From Edaphovirga cremea (GTDB taxonomy: Bacteria > Pseudomonadota > Gammaproteobacteria > Enterobacterales > Enterobacteriaceae): a stretch of 64,000 bases of DNA. The translations under genes and the position numbers were made by a program. Where the stretch lies: the NCBI RefSeq assembly GCF_003332275.1, contig NZ_QOVA01000001.1, positions 248,001 through 312,000 on the forward strand, given 5' to 3'. Every line of letters begins with the position of its first letter. Within the stretch, counting starts at the first letter, position 1. Below are positions 36,550 to 44,865 of the stretch, piece by piece. The notes under the pieces are model-generated. The model saw nothing but the letters and a program-made list of their open reading frames with translations. It was not told where the DNA came from and did no database searches.

Positions 36550-37498
36550 ATCGCCGAATAAGGGAAAGGTTATCATTTTCCCTGGGCAGGGAACGCAGGC
36601 GTTGGGGATGGGGAAAGAGGTCTGTGATATTTCCGCCATAACTCGCAAGGTGTGGGATTGCGCCAGCGATGTTTCAGGTATTGATGTGCGCAAGTTATGC
36701 CAGCGCGGGCCAATGACCCGCCTGGATCAAACGCGTTACCAGCAGTTGGCAGTAACAACAGTGAATGTGGCGATGTTCAACGTATTTGCAGAATCTGACT
36801 CGTTGGAAAATACCGCTTTTGCCGGACACAGCGCCGGTGAATATTCTGCGCTCTATGCGGCCGGTGTGTTTGATTTGGAAACGGTATTCAAAGCCATCAT
36901 CGCCCGGGCGACGATCATGCAAGCCTTGGCCGAACAGCGGAAAGGGGCGATGTATGTGATCAAGGATATCAGTCATGACGAACTTCAGTTGGTGATTGCT
37001 CAATCTGGCATGAGTGACGTTGTGAAAATAGCCAATGATAATTCGCCGCGCCAGCAAGTCATCTCTGGTGATGTCACGGCAGTCAAAGAACTGTCGCACA
37101 AATTGGCACAATCAGGATATGGATTGGTCAAGCTTGCGGTTAACGGCGCCTGGCACAGCCATTTGATGCAAGAGGGAGTAGAGCAGTTGTCGCAGGCGTT
37201 GGCCGGGTTGGCATTCCATGTACCGCGCTATCCGGTATATATGAATTTGACTGCGTCAGTGGAGAATAATATTTCCGCCATCAGGCGGTATTTAGCGCTG
37301 CATTTGACTCATCATGTTCGGTGGCGGGAAAGTATGGAAGCCTGCTATTGCCATGGGTATCGTGATTTTATTGAGATGGGAAGTAAAAAAATATTCGGCA
37401 ATATGTTAATGGCACAATTTCCTGTTGAGCAGAAAGTATCGGCCACGTGTTTCTCTGAACTGCGCCGCCAGCAATTAATGGATTTGTGTTCAAGTTAG
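36524..37498 (+). CDS. Malonyl-CoA:ACP transacylase, FabD-like
   Basis: 324 residues from ATG 36524, which has AAGGAAC upstream and lies inside the end of the preceding gene. Motifs are IIFPGQGTQALGMGKE, the nucleophile Ser103 in FAGHSAGEYSAL, and catalytic His211 in NGAWHSHLM. It loads extender units on the cluster ACP. The Arg that clamps the malonyl carboxylate should lie in IIARATIMQ, where RAT..Q fits the usual R(G)xxMQ. It is cluster-dedicated, since housekeeping fabD lies in the fabHDG operon. Confidence 0.92.
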   Translation: MQEFEWSGKSPNKGKVIIFPGQGTQALGMGKEVCDISAITRKVWDCASDVSGIDVRKLCQRGPMTRLDQTRYQQLAVTTVNVAMFNVFAESDSLENTAFAGHSAGEYSALYAAGVFDLETVFKAIIARATIMQALAEQRKGAMYVIKDISHDELQLVIAQSGMSDVVKIANDNSPRQQVISGDVTAVKELSHKLAQSGYGLVKLAVNGAWHSHLMQEGVEQLSQALAGLAFHVPRYPVYMNLTASVENNISAIRRYLALHLTHHVRWRESMEACYCHGYRDFIEMGSKKIFGNMLMAQFPVEQKVSATCFSELRRQQLMDLCSS

Positions 37499-37506
37499 GG
37501 ACAGTT

Positions 37507-38541
37507 ATGCAACCAAATTTCAAGACATTCAGACGTCAATATCTGTTGATGACATTTCTTGGGTTATTGATACCCAGTGCGTTACTGTCAATGTCGCTGG
37601 TGCGTAATGTCATCAATATTACCCTCCCTGAGCTGATAATGGGGTTGGGGATGATTGCTGTTGCCATCACTTTCAGCGCAGTCAGGGATTCCCGCGGTTA
37701 CTGGTTTTATGCTATCCAGGCTGTAAAGATTTTTGAACCCGAGTCAGAGCGTCAAAGGCTCATTACGGCAAACATCCCTGCCTGGAGGCAACTGCTCGCC
37801 CGAAGTCCAGTGTTTGCCGCTTTACTGGCATTTATTTTTGTCGTGGCAATCTCTGCTGTGGGTTACTCTTGGTCTTATCCGCATATTGACGCGTTAATCT
37901 ATCTATGCTGCTTTTTTATTCTGCCCTTTTTTTCTTTGCTGCTGCTGGGGTCAATTGTGATTTGCCATACACGAGAGGCCATACTTAATTCATCCCTTAC
38001 GACTGGCTCTGTAAAGAATATCTATTATTATCTTGGTTATGATGTGCTTATCAGTTTACTCGTTAACTTTGCACTGGTTTTCCCAATTGCCCGTAAACCC
38101 GCGTTTAGCCTGGCGGATGGGTACAATAGCATGCTATTTCAGATAGCCTTCTGTGTGCTTTTATTGGCCGTATTATTGTTTATGCTGTTTTTTGCTCGGG
38201 TAAGTCGACGCTATATTATGGTTGGGGAGTTAATTGCTGAAGATATCGATCTTTCGTTTGCCCGTCGACCGTTACCCTCATTATTGGCGGTTTTTTTAAA
38301 GCAGCACCGTCGTTATGTCATCTATTTTTTTTCGGTGATCCTCTGGGGCATTTTACTCTGTAACAGTGCCGCATTGCTTGTTGACTCTCAGGACTTTATT
38401 CCACTATACCTTCTGGCTTTGATACCCATTGTATTGATCTATCTGGTTGAGCGTTATCAGGTGTTATATGTGGCTTTTATTCAGGCCAAAGATATTCATC
38501 AACGCCTGAAAAATAATAAGATATTGCTTTCTTTGAGATAA
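37507..38541 (+). CDS. Polytopic membrane protein of unknown function
   Basis: About 344 residues with six to eight hydrophobic segments (YLLMTFLGLLIPSALLSMSL, LIMGLGMIAVAITF, VFAALLAFIFVVAISAVGY, ALIYLCCFFILPFFSLLLLGSIVI, LISLLVNFALVFPIA, CVLLLAVLLFMLFF, FFSVILWGILLCNSAALL, LALIPIVLIYLVERY). No family signature is recognised. It is the last gene of the cluster, 8 bp after the transacylase, ending within a terminator. A role in inner-membrane modification or translocation of the product is possible but unsupported. Confidence 0.7.
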   Translation: MQPNFKTFRRQYLLMTFLGLLIPSALLSMSLVRNVINITLPELIMGLGMIAVAITFSAVRDSRGYWFYAIQAVKIFEPESERQRLITANIPAWRQLLARSPVFAALLAFIFVVAISAVGYSWSYPHIDALIYLCCFFILPFFSLLLLGSIVICHTREAILNSSLTTGSVKNIYYYLGYDVLISLLVNFALVFPIARKPAFSLADGYNSMLFQIAFCVLLLAVLLFMLFFARVSRRYIMVGELIAEDIDLSFARRPLPSLLAVFLKQHRRYVIYFFSVILWGILLCNSAALLVDSQDFIPLYLLALIPIVLIYLVERYQVLYVAFIQAKDIHQRLKNNKILLSLR

Positions 38542-38566
38542 CCACTTGTGAATACAAGTGGTTATC
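38537..38566. terminator. Terminator between the KS/ABC cluster and the FKBP gene
   Basis: A 12-bp perfect stem (GATAACCACTTG / CAAGTGGTTATC) with a 6-nt loop. The membrane-protein stop codon lies in its left arm. It is the only strong terminator seen after 21375 on the plus strand, and it can act for the convergent gene too. Confidence 0.85.
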
Positions 38567-38588
38567 TATTGCAGGCTAATGCTGGAAA

Positions 38589-41500
38589 TCAGGGGGCAAG
38601 TCTTTTGAGGTCATAAATCAATGTTGATTTAGGTGGAATCAACGGTGGAGAACCGGCATCCCCATAGACCAATTGCGTAGGAATGACGATCTTCACAGAC
38701 CCCCCTTCACCGATCATGTTGACTCCTTCCTGGAGCAGGGGAGGCAATTGATCGTAGTAAATAGTGATGGATTTTTCTTCTAACTTGTTGGTATCACTAA
38801 CAACAACCCCTGTAGAGAGTGACTCTCTAAGTTGTATGCGTAACGGTTCGCTCCCAGTGGCTTTCTTGTTATTACCTGCATTAACGATCTGATAACTAAA
38901 GCCGGAAGGACTTTTCTTCACGCCTTTTTTCTTACTGAATTCCTGTAGATAGCTACTACTGCTCTTCTCTGACTTGCTCGCCAGTTCATTCATTTTTTTA
39001 TCAACGTCCTGATTAAATGTAGACAGCGCAGCCGCGAGCTCTTTGCTGCTCATGCTTGACTGTTTATTAATCTCATCGTTGAATCCGCTGACCAGGAATC
39101 TATTATCAAGAACCAGACCCATTTGCTGTTGTTGATTGTTGATTTCCCCTAACTGCCTGGCGTACATAATACCGTTGGCATATGCCTGTTTTTCCGCATC
39201 TGTTACAGGTTTTGCTGGTGAGCCTTTGTTGGCGGAAGCGGTTTGTGCAACGGTTTGTTCTTGCTGTTTTTTGCTTTCAGCTAATTGAAGTTGCAGGGTT
39301 TCCACTTGTGAAAGCAGTTTTTGGCTTTCGGTATCCTGCGTTTTCATTAGCGCTTTTTGTTCTTCATTCGTTTTTTCTGCCGCAGCCAGTTGTTGCTGTA
39401 ACGTATCAATTTTAACGTTGAGCTGCTGGCCGTTGGTATCCAAACTTTGTGTCAGTGCATCTATGCGTTCTTGCTTTCCAGCTTCACTTTTTTGAGCTGC
39501 ATGAAGCTGGTGTTGTAGCATGGTGATTTGAGTTGCTGTTTCTTTGCGACTGCTCTCGACCTGCGTTTGTAACTCAGTGGAATTCTTTTCAGCATCGCTG
39601 AGCTTCTGCTTGAGTTCGGTGATCTGCGCGGTCAGTGTCTGCTTTTCAGCGTCTTTGGCTTTGACGGCGCTATCGGTCTTGGCTTGCAGCTCGGCACTGG
39701 CTTTCTCGGCGGCAGCCAGTTGCAGTTTCAGCGCATCGAGCTGCTTCGCCATCTCTTTGCTGCCGCTGTCGGCATCTTTCATCAGCGCGGCGATTTGGGT
39801 TGCGGCCTCTTTGCTCTTGCCGTCGGCCTGCGCCTGCATGGCTTTGGCGTTCTTCTCTGCATCAGAGAGTTTTTGCTGCAAGTCAGTGATCTGCGCGGTC
39901 AGCGTCTGCTTTTCAGCGTCTTTGGCTTTGGCGGCGCTATCGGTCTTGGCTTGCAGCTCGGCACTGGCTTTCTCGGCGATAGCGAGTTGCAGTTTCAGCG
40001 CATCGAGCTGTTTTGCCATCTCTTTGCTGCCGCTGTCGGCGTCTTTCATCAGCGCGGCGATCTGGGTCGCAGCCTCTTTGCTCTTACCGTCAGCCTGCGC
40101 CTGTATGGTTTTGGCATTCTTCTCAGCCTCGCTGAGCTTCTGCTGGAGTTCGGTGATCTGCGCGGTCAGCGTCTGCTTTTCAGCGTCTTTGGCTTTGACG
40201 GCGCTATCGGTCTTGGCTTGCAGCTCGGCACTGGCTTTCTCGGCGGCCGCCAGTTGCAGTTTCAGCGCATCGAGCTGCTTCGCCATCTCTTTGCTGCCGC
40301 TGTCGGCATCTTTCATCAGCGCGGCGATCTGGGTTGCGGCCTCTTTGCTCTTGCCGTCGGCCTGCGCCTGCATGGCTTTGGCGTTCTTCTCTGCATCAGA
40401 GAGCTTTTGCTGCAAGTCAGTGATTTGTGCGGTCAGTGTCTGCTTTTCAGCGTCTTTGGCTTTGACGGCGCTATCGGTCTTGGCTTGCAGCTCGGCACTG
40501 GCTTTCTCGGCGATAGCGAGTTGCAGTTTCAGCGCATCGAGCTGCTTCGCCATCTCTTTGCTGCCGCTGTCGGCGTCTTTCATCAGCGCGGCGATCTGGG
40601 TCGCAGCCTCTTTGCTCTTGCCGTCGGCCTGCGCCTGTATGGTTTTGGCATTCTTCTCAGCCTCGCTGAGCTTCTGCTTGAGTTCGGTGATCTGCGCGGT
40701 CAGCGTCTGCTTTTCAGTATTGTTGGCTTTGGCGGTGGCATCGGTTTTAGCTTGCAGCTCGGTGCTGGCTTTTTCGGCGGTGACGAGTTGCGATTTCAGC
40801 GCATCGAGCTGCTTCGCCATCTCTTTGCTGCCGCTGTCGGCATCTTCCATCAGCGCGGCGATCTGGGTCGCAGCCTCTTTGCTCTTGCCGTCAGCCTGCG
40901 CCTGCATGGCTTTGGCGTTCTTGTCAGCCTCGGAGAGCTTTTGCTGCAAGTCGGTGATTTGTGCGGTCAGCGTCTGCTTTTCAGTATTGTTGGCTTTGGC
41001 GGTGGCATCGGTTTTAGCTTGCAGCTCGGTGCTGGCTTTTTCGGCGGTGACGAGTTGCGATTTCAGCGCATCGAGCTGCTTCGCCATCTCTTTGCTGCCG
41101 GCGTCGGCATCTTTCATCAGCGCGGCGATCTGAGCCGCGGCCTCTTTGCTCTTGCCGTCGGCCTGCGCCTGCATGGCTTTGGCGTTCTTCTCTGCATCAG
41201 AGAGCTTTTGCTGCAAGTCGGTGATCTGTGCGGTCAGCGTCTGCTTCTCAGCGTCGTTGGCTTTGACGGTGGCATCGGTCTTGGCTTGCTGATCGGCACT
41301 GGCTTTCTCGGCAGCCGCCAGTTGCAGTTTCAGCGCATCGAGCTGTTTTGCCATTTCTTTGCTGCCGCTGTCGGCATCTTTCATCAGCGCGGCGATCTGG
41401 GTTGCGGCCTCTTTGCTCTTGCCGTCGGCCTGCGCCTGCATGGCTTTGGCGTTCTTCTCTGCATCAGAGAGCTTTTGCTGCAAGTCGGTGATCTGTGCGG

Positions 41501-42275
41501 TCAGCGTCTGCTTCTCAGCGTCGTTGGCTTTGACGGTGGCATCGGTCTTGGCTTGCTGATCGGCACTGGCTTTCTCGGCGGTGACGAGTTGCAGTTTCAG
41601 TTCATCGAGTTGCTTCAGCAACTGATCGCTTTCGCCAGTGGCATTGGCAGTCAGTGCGTTAATATCTGCTTGCCGCTGCTCGTTGAGCTTATTAGCCTCA
41701 GCAAGTTGCTGCGTTAAATTATTAATCTGCGCGGTTAGTTGAGTTTGAATATCGGTTGATGTTTTATCAACACCAGAAGGTTTCTTAATATTTTCCCAAG
41801 CGGAGCGAACTCCTTCACTTATTTGCTCACCCGCCTGGCGCAAATTACCTGACGCCTGACGCTTTTGCGCTTCGGAAAGTTCCTGCTTTAATTTTGTAAT
41901 TTGTGTAGATAATTGCTGAAGAGATTCTTGATAGGATTTAGCCTGAGCTTCTGCGCTACTCTTTTGCTGCTGTGCCGCTCTCTGTGCTTTTGCCAGTTGC
42001 TCTTTAAGTTGAGTCGTATCACTTGAAGAACGTACATTACTCCGCGCGGATGATTGCGGTGGCTGAGAAGATTCTGAGTTACGTCGGATCTCATAATTAG
42101 CCGCAGGAATATCTAATTGACCAATAGTTCCAAAAAGGGCATCGTGCCTTTGCTGTAGAATATCGGAGAGTCCCGATAGGGACTCCGATTCATTATTTGA
42201 AATGGTTTCAGCGGATAAAACGCTGTTACCGAATAGCAGCATAGCAATAGCTAAGGCCAATGTCCCTCGGTTCAT
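38589..42275 (-). CDS. Giant periplasmic coiled-coil protein with C-terminal FKBP peptidyl-prolyl isomerase domain
   Basis: 1228 residues. A signal peptide (MNRGTLALAIAMLLFGNSVLSA) is followed by a long heptad-type coiled coil rich in A, K, Q, E and D (about 80-990). Within it, residues about 215-896 are near-perfect 89-residue repeats (LTAQIT-L-QKL, KSKEAATQIAALM, KQLDALK-QL). The C-terminal 230 residues match FkpA/Mip organisation: a dimerisation helix region (AYANGIMYARQLGEIN…SGFNDEIN) and an FKBP domain (LREGV-like LLQEGVNMIGEGGSVKIVIPTQLVYGDAGSPPLIPPKSTLIYDLKRL). AGGAG precedes ATG 42275. It follows a lipoprotein gene by 43 bp. It may be a periplasm-spanning scaffold presenting a folding domain. 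The repeats imply possible length variation between strains. Confidence 0.85.
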   Translation of the reverse strand: MNRGTLALAIAMLLFGNSVLSAETISNNESESLSGLSDILQQRHDALFGTIGQLDIPAANYEIRRNSESSQPPQSSARSNVRSSSDTTQLKEQLAKAQRAAQQQKSSAEAQAKSYQESLQQLSTQITKLKQELSEAQKRQASGNLRQAGEQISEGVRSAWENIKKPSGVDKTSTDIQTQLTAQINNLTQQLAEANKLNEQRQADINALTANATGESDQLLKQLDELKLQLVTAEKASADQQAKTDATVKANDAEKQTLTAQITDLQQKLSDAEKNAKAMQAQADGKSKEAATQIAALMKDADSGSKEMAKQLDALKLQLAAAEKASADQQAKTDATVKANDAEKQTLTAQITDLQQKLSDAEKNAKAMQAQADGKSKEAAAQIAALMKDADAGSKEMAKQLDALKSQLVTAEKASTELQAKTDATAKANNTEKQTLTAQITDLQQKLSEADKNAKAMQAQADGKSKEAATQIAALMEDADSGSKEMAKQLDALKSQLVTAEKASTELQAKTDATAKANNTEKQTLTAQITELKQKLSEAEKNAKTIQAQADGKSKEAATQIAALMKDADSGSKEMAKQLDALKLQLAIAEKASAELQAKTDSAVKAKDAEKQTLTAQITDLQQKLSDAEKNAKAMQAQADGKSKEAATQIAALMKDADSGSKEMAKQLDALKLQLAAAEKASAELQAKTDSAVKAKDAEKQTLTAQITELQQKLSEAEKNAKTIQAQADGKSKEAATQIAALMKDADSGSKEMAKQLDALKLQLAIAEKASAELQAKTDSAAKAKDAEKQTLTAQITDLQQKLSDAEKNAKAMQAQADGKSKEAATQIAALMKDADSGSKEMAKQLDALKLQLAAAEKASAELQAKTDSAVKAKDAEKQTLTAQITELKQKLSDAEKNSTELQTQVESSRKETATQITMLQHQLHAAQKSEAGKQERIDALTQSLDTNGQQLNVKIDTLQQQLAAAEKTNEEQKALMKTQDTESQKLLSQVETLQLQLAESKKQQEQTVAQTASANKGSPAKPVTDAEKQAYANGIMYARQLGEINNQQQQMGLVLDNRFLVSGFNDEINKQSSMSSKELAAALSTFNQDVDKKMNELASKSEKSSSSYLQEFSKKKGVKKSPSGFSYQIVNAGNNKKATGSEPLRIQLRESLSTGVVVSDTNKLEEKSITIYYDQLPPLLQEGVNMIGEGGSVKIVIPTQLVYGDAGSPPLIPPKSTLIYDLKRLAP
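39588..41630. repeat. In-register 267-bp tandem repeats (about 7.6 copies)
   Basis: A CATCGAG landmark recurs at 39734, 40001, 40268, 40535, 40802, 41069, 41336 and 41603, exactly 267 bp apart each time. Copies differ by scattered substitutions and show no length change, so selection keeps the 89-codon register. Some non-adjacent copies are more alike than neighbours (for example those with CGATAGCGAG and those with CGGTGACGAG), suggesting gene conversion or block duplication. Confidence 0.95.
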
Positions 42276-42318
42276 ACCTGATCTCCTGCGGCTCAACATC
42301 AACATCCCTGTTTAAAAA

Positions 42319-42807
42319 TCAACTTTTCTCAATACGTTCCAAGAGCGAGCGAGTCAGGTCTACTCTGATATCATTACAGGTTCTGGCAATTCGATACTGG
42401 AACGCAGAGTCGAGGATATTTGTCATCTCGCTATTCATGTTGCCCCGTACCTTTATGTAATTTTTCGCTTCTACCAGTAAATGGTTCAGCTCTGCGTTGC
42501 GAGTTACAAATTTGGCTTCTTTGATCTGCTGCAAGGCTTTCAACTCTTTGAGGCAGGGCCCCAACGTTGCGTCATATTCTTCAGGGGTACCAGGAGTATT
42601 TGAATTCATCAACGCGGGAGAAGGCACGGCTTGGCTGCTGACTGTCTGGGCTTGCTGCGCATCGGGAGACGATGACTGCGTCATTGGGGCTGGTTGTGTA
42701 ACCGAAGCCGGTCTCGTTGCCGATTTTTGCGCGGCAGACTGTTGATTAGCGTTCTGACATCCCATTAAGGACAGGGATAGAGTAACAAGCACTATACTTT
42801 TTTTCAT
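42319..42807 (-). CDS. Small outer-envelope lipoprotein
   Basis: 162 residues from ATG 42807 (GGAG upstream). The lipobox is LSLSLMGC (Cys19), then a low-complexity Q/S/P/A linker (about 20-75) and a helical C-terminal domain (EYDATLGPCLKELKALQQIKEAKF…RTCNDIRVDLTRSLLERIEKS) with two further Cys that may pair. No family is recognised. It probably forms an operon with the coiled-coil FKBP gene 43 bp downstream and may anchor that protein to a membrane; this is inference. A longer upstream in-frame reading lacks the lipobox logic and is not used. Confidence 0.75.
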   Translation of the reverse strand: MKKSIVLVTLSLSLMGCQNANQQSAAQKSATRPASVTQPAPMTQSSSPDAQQAQTVSSQAVPSPALMNSNTPGTPEEYDATLGPCLKELKALQQIKEAKFVTRNAELNHLLVEAKNYIKVRGNMNSEMTNILDSAFQYRIARTCNDIRVDLTRSLLERIEKS

Positions 42808-43502
42808 TGTTGCAACACTCCAGAAACACTCGTCTTGAATATTTTTTGAATTTTCTAAAGGAAAAAATACGTTAAGAGAGAGGTTACCGGTTGACGCAAC
42901 TTTAATGGCTTTCACCATAGTGTGATTGATATCACGGCCTTTCCGGACTACACAATCCCTATGTAAACTAAACGGCCGCAATAATTGTTTCATTTTGCTG
43001 GAATCATTGTTACGGACGCTATTAATCTAAATGAAATCTCAGCCACAACCTCCTAAAATTACTCACTTTTCAGTAAATAAAATTTTAAGAGTGCCTGGTG
43101 AGAGCCCAGTAGAACGCTTATGTTACTGTTTTTTTAGTTAAAAGGTAAGAGTAATGCCGGATTTTCAACTAAAAATAATCTTAATTAAAGTCATCGAATG
43201 CAGGCGTTTATGGCTGGGACTTCATTTTATGGAGCGAAAGGGAAAGTCAAATAAGAACCCATGAGAGGCAATGTAAGGTATATCTGAGTATCAATCGTTA
43301 TTTAATAGACTTTTCTTTAAGAATTACCTGATATAACGAGAAATATCTTACCTCAATTGAGTGGCAAATTCATTATCAGCTCAGCAGACGTGGAGAGGAA
43401 ATATCTTAAGCGGTTGTGGAAAGCGCTTTTCTAATAATGCTGAACCTGAATGGGCTGGCGCAATGACAACCCATTGGTGACGTAACGCTTATGCGCTAAG
43501 GA
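42808..43502 (-). other. Intergenic region between the lipoprotein gene and yjiA
   Basis: About 700 bp without a convincing gene. It should contain the promoter of the lipoprotein-FKBP unit (minus strand) in its left part. No strong hairpin was found immediately after yjiA. Confidence 0.5.
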
Positions 43503-44543
43503 TTAACTTACGGGATCTGCGGATGCGGCGATAAATCCTTCCCGTAATGACGCGATCGGCAAGTAACGGCCAATGATCACCAGACGTGACTGGGCCGGTT
43601 TATTCTCCTCCCATTCTGAGCCGTAATCGAAACCCACCACTTTATGGATGCCCTGAACGATCAGGCGCTGCGGATTGCCTTCGATAGCCAGCACGCCTTT
43701 ATATCGGAGCATATCGTTGCCGTACTGTTCGACAATGCTCTCCATAAACGCGCCAATTTTTTTCAAGTCCAGTTTACCTGCCTCAAAAACATGGGCCTGG
43801 ATGTCATCATTCCAGGATTGTGTCGCTTGTTGTGGTGCCAGACGGAAAGCCTGAAACTTCATCGGCTGAGGTTCGGCAGCGCGAATCACATGGAATCCCT
43901 GGGTGACGCCAATGTCGTCATTGAGTTCGAACGCATGAATATCTAGCCACAGCGAAGGCGGGCATTCCCCCTGCACGATCTCAAAAATTTCGGCCTTGTT
44001 GTTGATTTGATGGATGCGTTGAATGGCTTGCTCTTTCAGCGAATCATCGACCCGATCCGTTTTGGTCAGCAGTATTCGGTCGGCAAAGCCGATTTGTGCA
44101 GCGGCCACGCGGTGTTCATCGAGCTGACGTTGAATATGCTCGCAGTCCGCGAGGATGATGACGGCATCAAGGTGCATCGCGTCACGCAGTCGTTCATCGA
44201 CAAAAAAGGTTTGAATAATCGGTGAGGGATCGGCCAGACCGGTGGTCTCAACGATCAGTCGATCAAATTTCAAGACACCCTGTTCGCGTTTATCGAGCAT
44301 TTCATGCAGCGCTGCGGTGAATTCCCCACGCACGCTACAGCAAACGCAACCATTACTTAACTCCACAACATTGACGTTTTCCCCACCCCGCAGCAAATCT
44401 CCGTCAATGCTGACAGCACCAAATTCATTTTCCAAAATGGCAATAGGCTGGTTGTCGTTATGGGCGAGAAGGTAATTAATCAACGTCGTTTTGCCTGAGC
44501 CCAAAAATCCACTCAGGATTGTAACCGGTACAGCATCATTCAT
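43503..44543 (-). CDS. yjiA: COG0523 G3E-family GTPase YjiA
   Basis: A 346-residue metal-binding P-loop GTPase. Walker A is GFLGSGKTTLINYLL. NEFGAVSIDG, the metal-binding GCVCCSVRGEF (CxCC) and LTKTDRVDD (guanine specificity) are as in E. coli YjiA, followed by the CobW C-terminal domain. It is about 28 residues longer than E. coli YjiA. The btsT-yjiX-yjiA order is conserved from E. coli. The biological role remains uncertain; a metallochaperone role is typical of the family. Confidence 0.92.
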   Translation of the reverse strand: MNDAVPVTILSGFLGSGKTTLINYLLAHNDNQPIAILENEFGAVSIDGDLLRGGENVNVVELSNGCVCCSVRGEFTAALHEMLDKREQGVLKFDRLIVETTGLADPSPIIQTFFVDERLRDAMHLDAVIILADCEHIQRQLDEHRVAAAQIGFADRILLTKTDRVDDSLKEQAIQRIHQINNKAEIFEIVQGECPPSLWLDIHAFELNDDIGVTQGFHVIRAAEPQPMKFQAFRLAPQQATQSWNDDIQAHVFEAGKLDLKKIGAFMESIVEQYGNDMLRYKGVLAIEGNPQRLIVQGIHKVVGFDYGSEWEENKPAQSRLVIIGRYLPIASLREGFIAASADPVS

Positions 44544-44591
44544 TGTGCATTCTCAAAGGTTAAGGGCGCCCATTCAGGTATTGCCCGCGCG

Positions 44592-44789
44592 TTAGCAGCA
44601 GCGCGCACCGCCTTTGCCGCCGTAGCGCGCATCCTGGCGTTCGCGGAAGAATTCTTCATACGTCATCGGTGTTTGCTCAGGGTGCGTCAACCGCACGTGC
44701 TGAACATAATTATCATAATCAGGCACACCGACCATCAATTTGGCGGTCTGCCCAAGGTATTTACCTGCTTTGGCAAGAGCATCAAACAT
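44592..44789 (-). CDS. yjiX: YbdD/YjiX family small protein
   Basis: 65 residues ([32 protein letters not shown]…[22 protein letters not shown]), near-identical in pattern to E. coli YjiX and ending in the diagnostic RCC. Paralogues (YbdD, YjiX) accompany CstA/BtsT carbon-starvation transporters. The start is placed at the family-typical MF rather than at an upstream in-frame codon. Confidence 0.93.
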   Translation of the reverse strand: MFDALAKAGKYLGQTAKLMVGVPDYDNYVQHVRLTHPEQTPMTYEEFFRERQDARYGGKGGARCC

Positions 44790-44812
44790 TTTACCACCCC
44801 ATTGAATGTGAA

Positions 44813-44840
44813 AGACTGATGGGCTGGAACCCATCAGTCT
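44813..44840 (-). terminator. Attenuating hairpin between btsT and yjiX
   Basis: An 11-bp perfect stem (AGACTGATGGG / CCCATCAGTCT) with a 6-nt loop in the btsT-yjiX gap, followed on the minus strand by a TTTC run. It is likely to lower yjiX-yjiA expression relative to btsT. Confidence 0.7.
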
Positions 44841-44865
44841 CCTTATTCTTAGTATAACGCCAGAA

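Noticed and set aside
39544-41717. Two long plus-strand open frames (about 529 and 677 codons) opposite the coiled-coil gene
   Set aside because: They are antisense shadows of the 267-bp repeats: the period is a multiple of 3 and the minus-strand codons leave both opposite frames open. The minus-strand product has a signal peptide, a ribosome-binding site and an FKBP domain.
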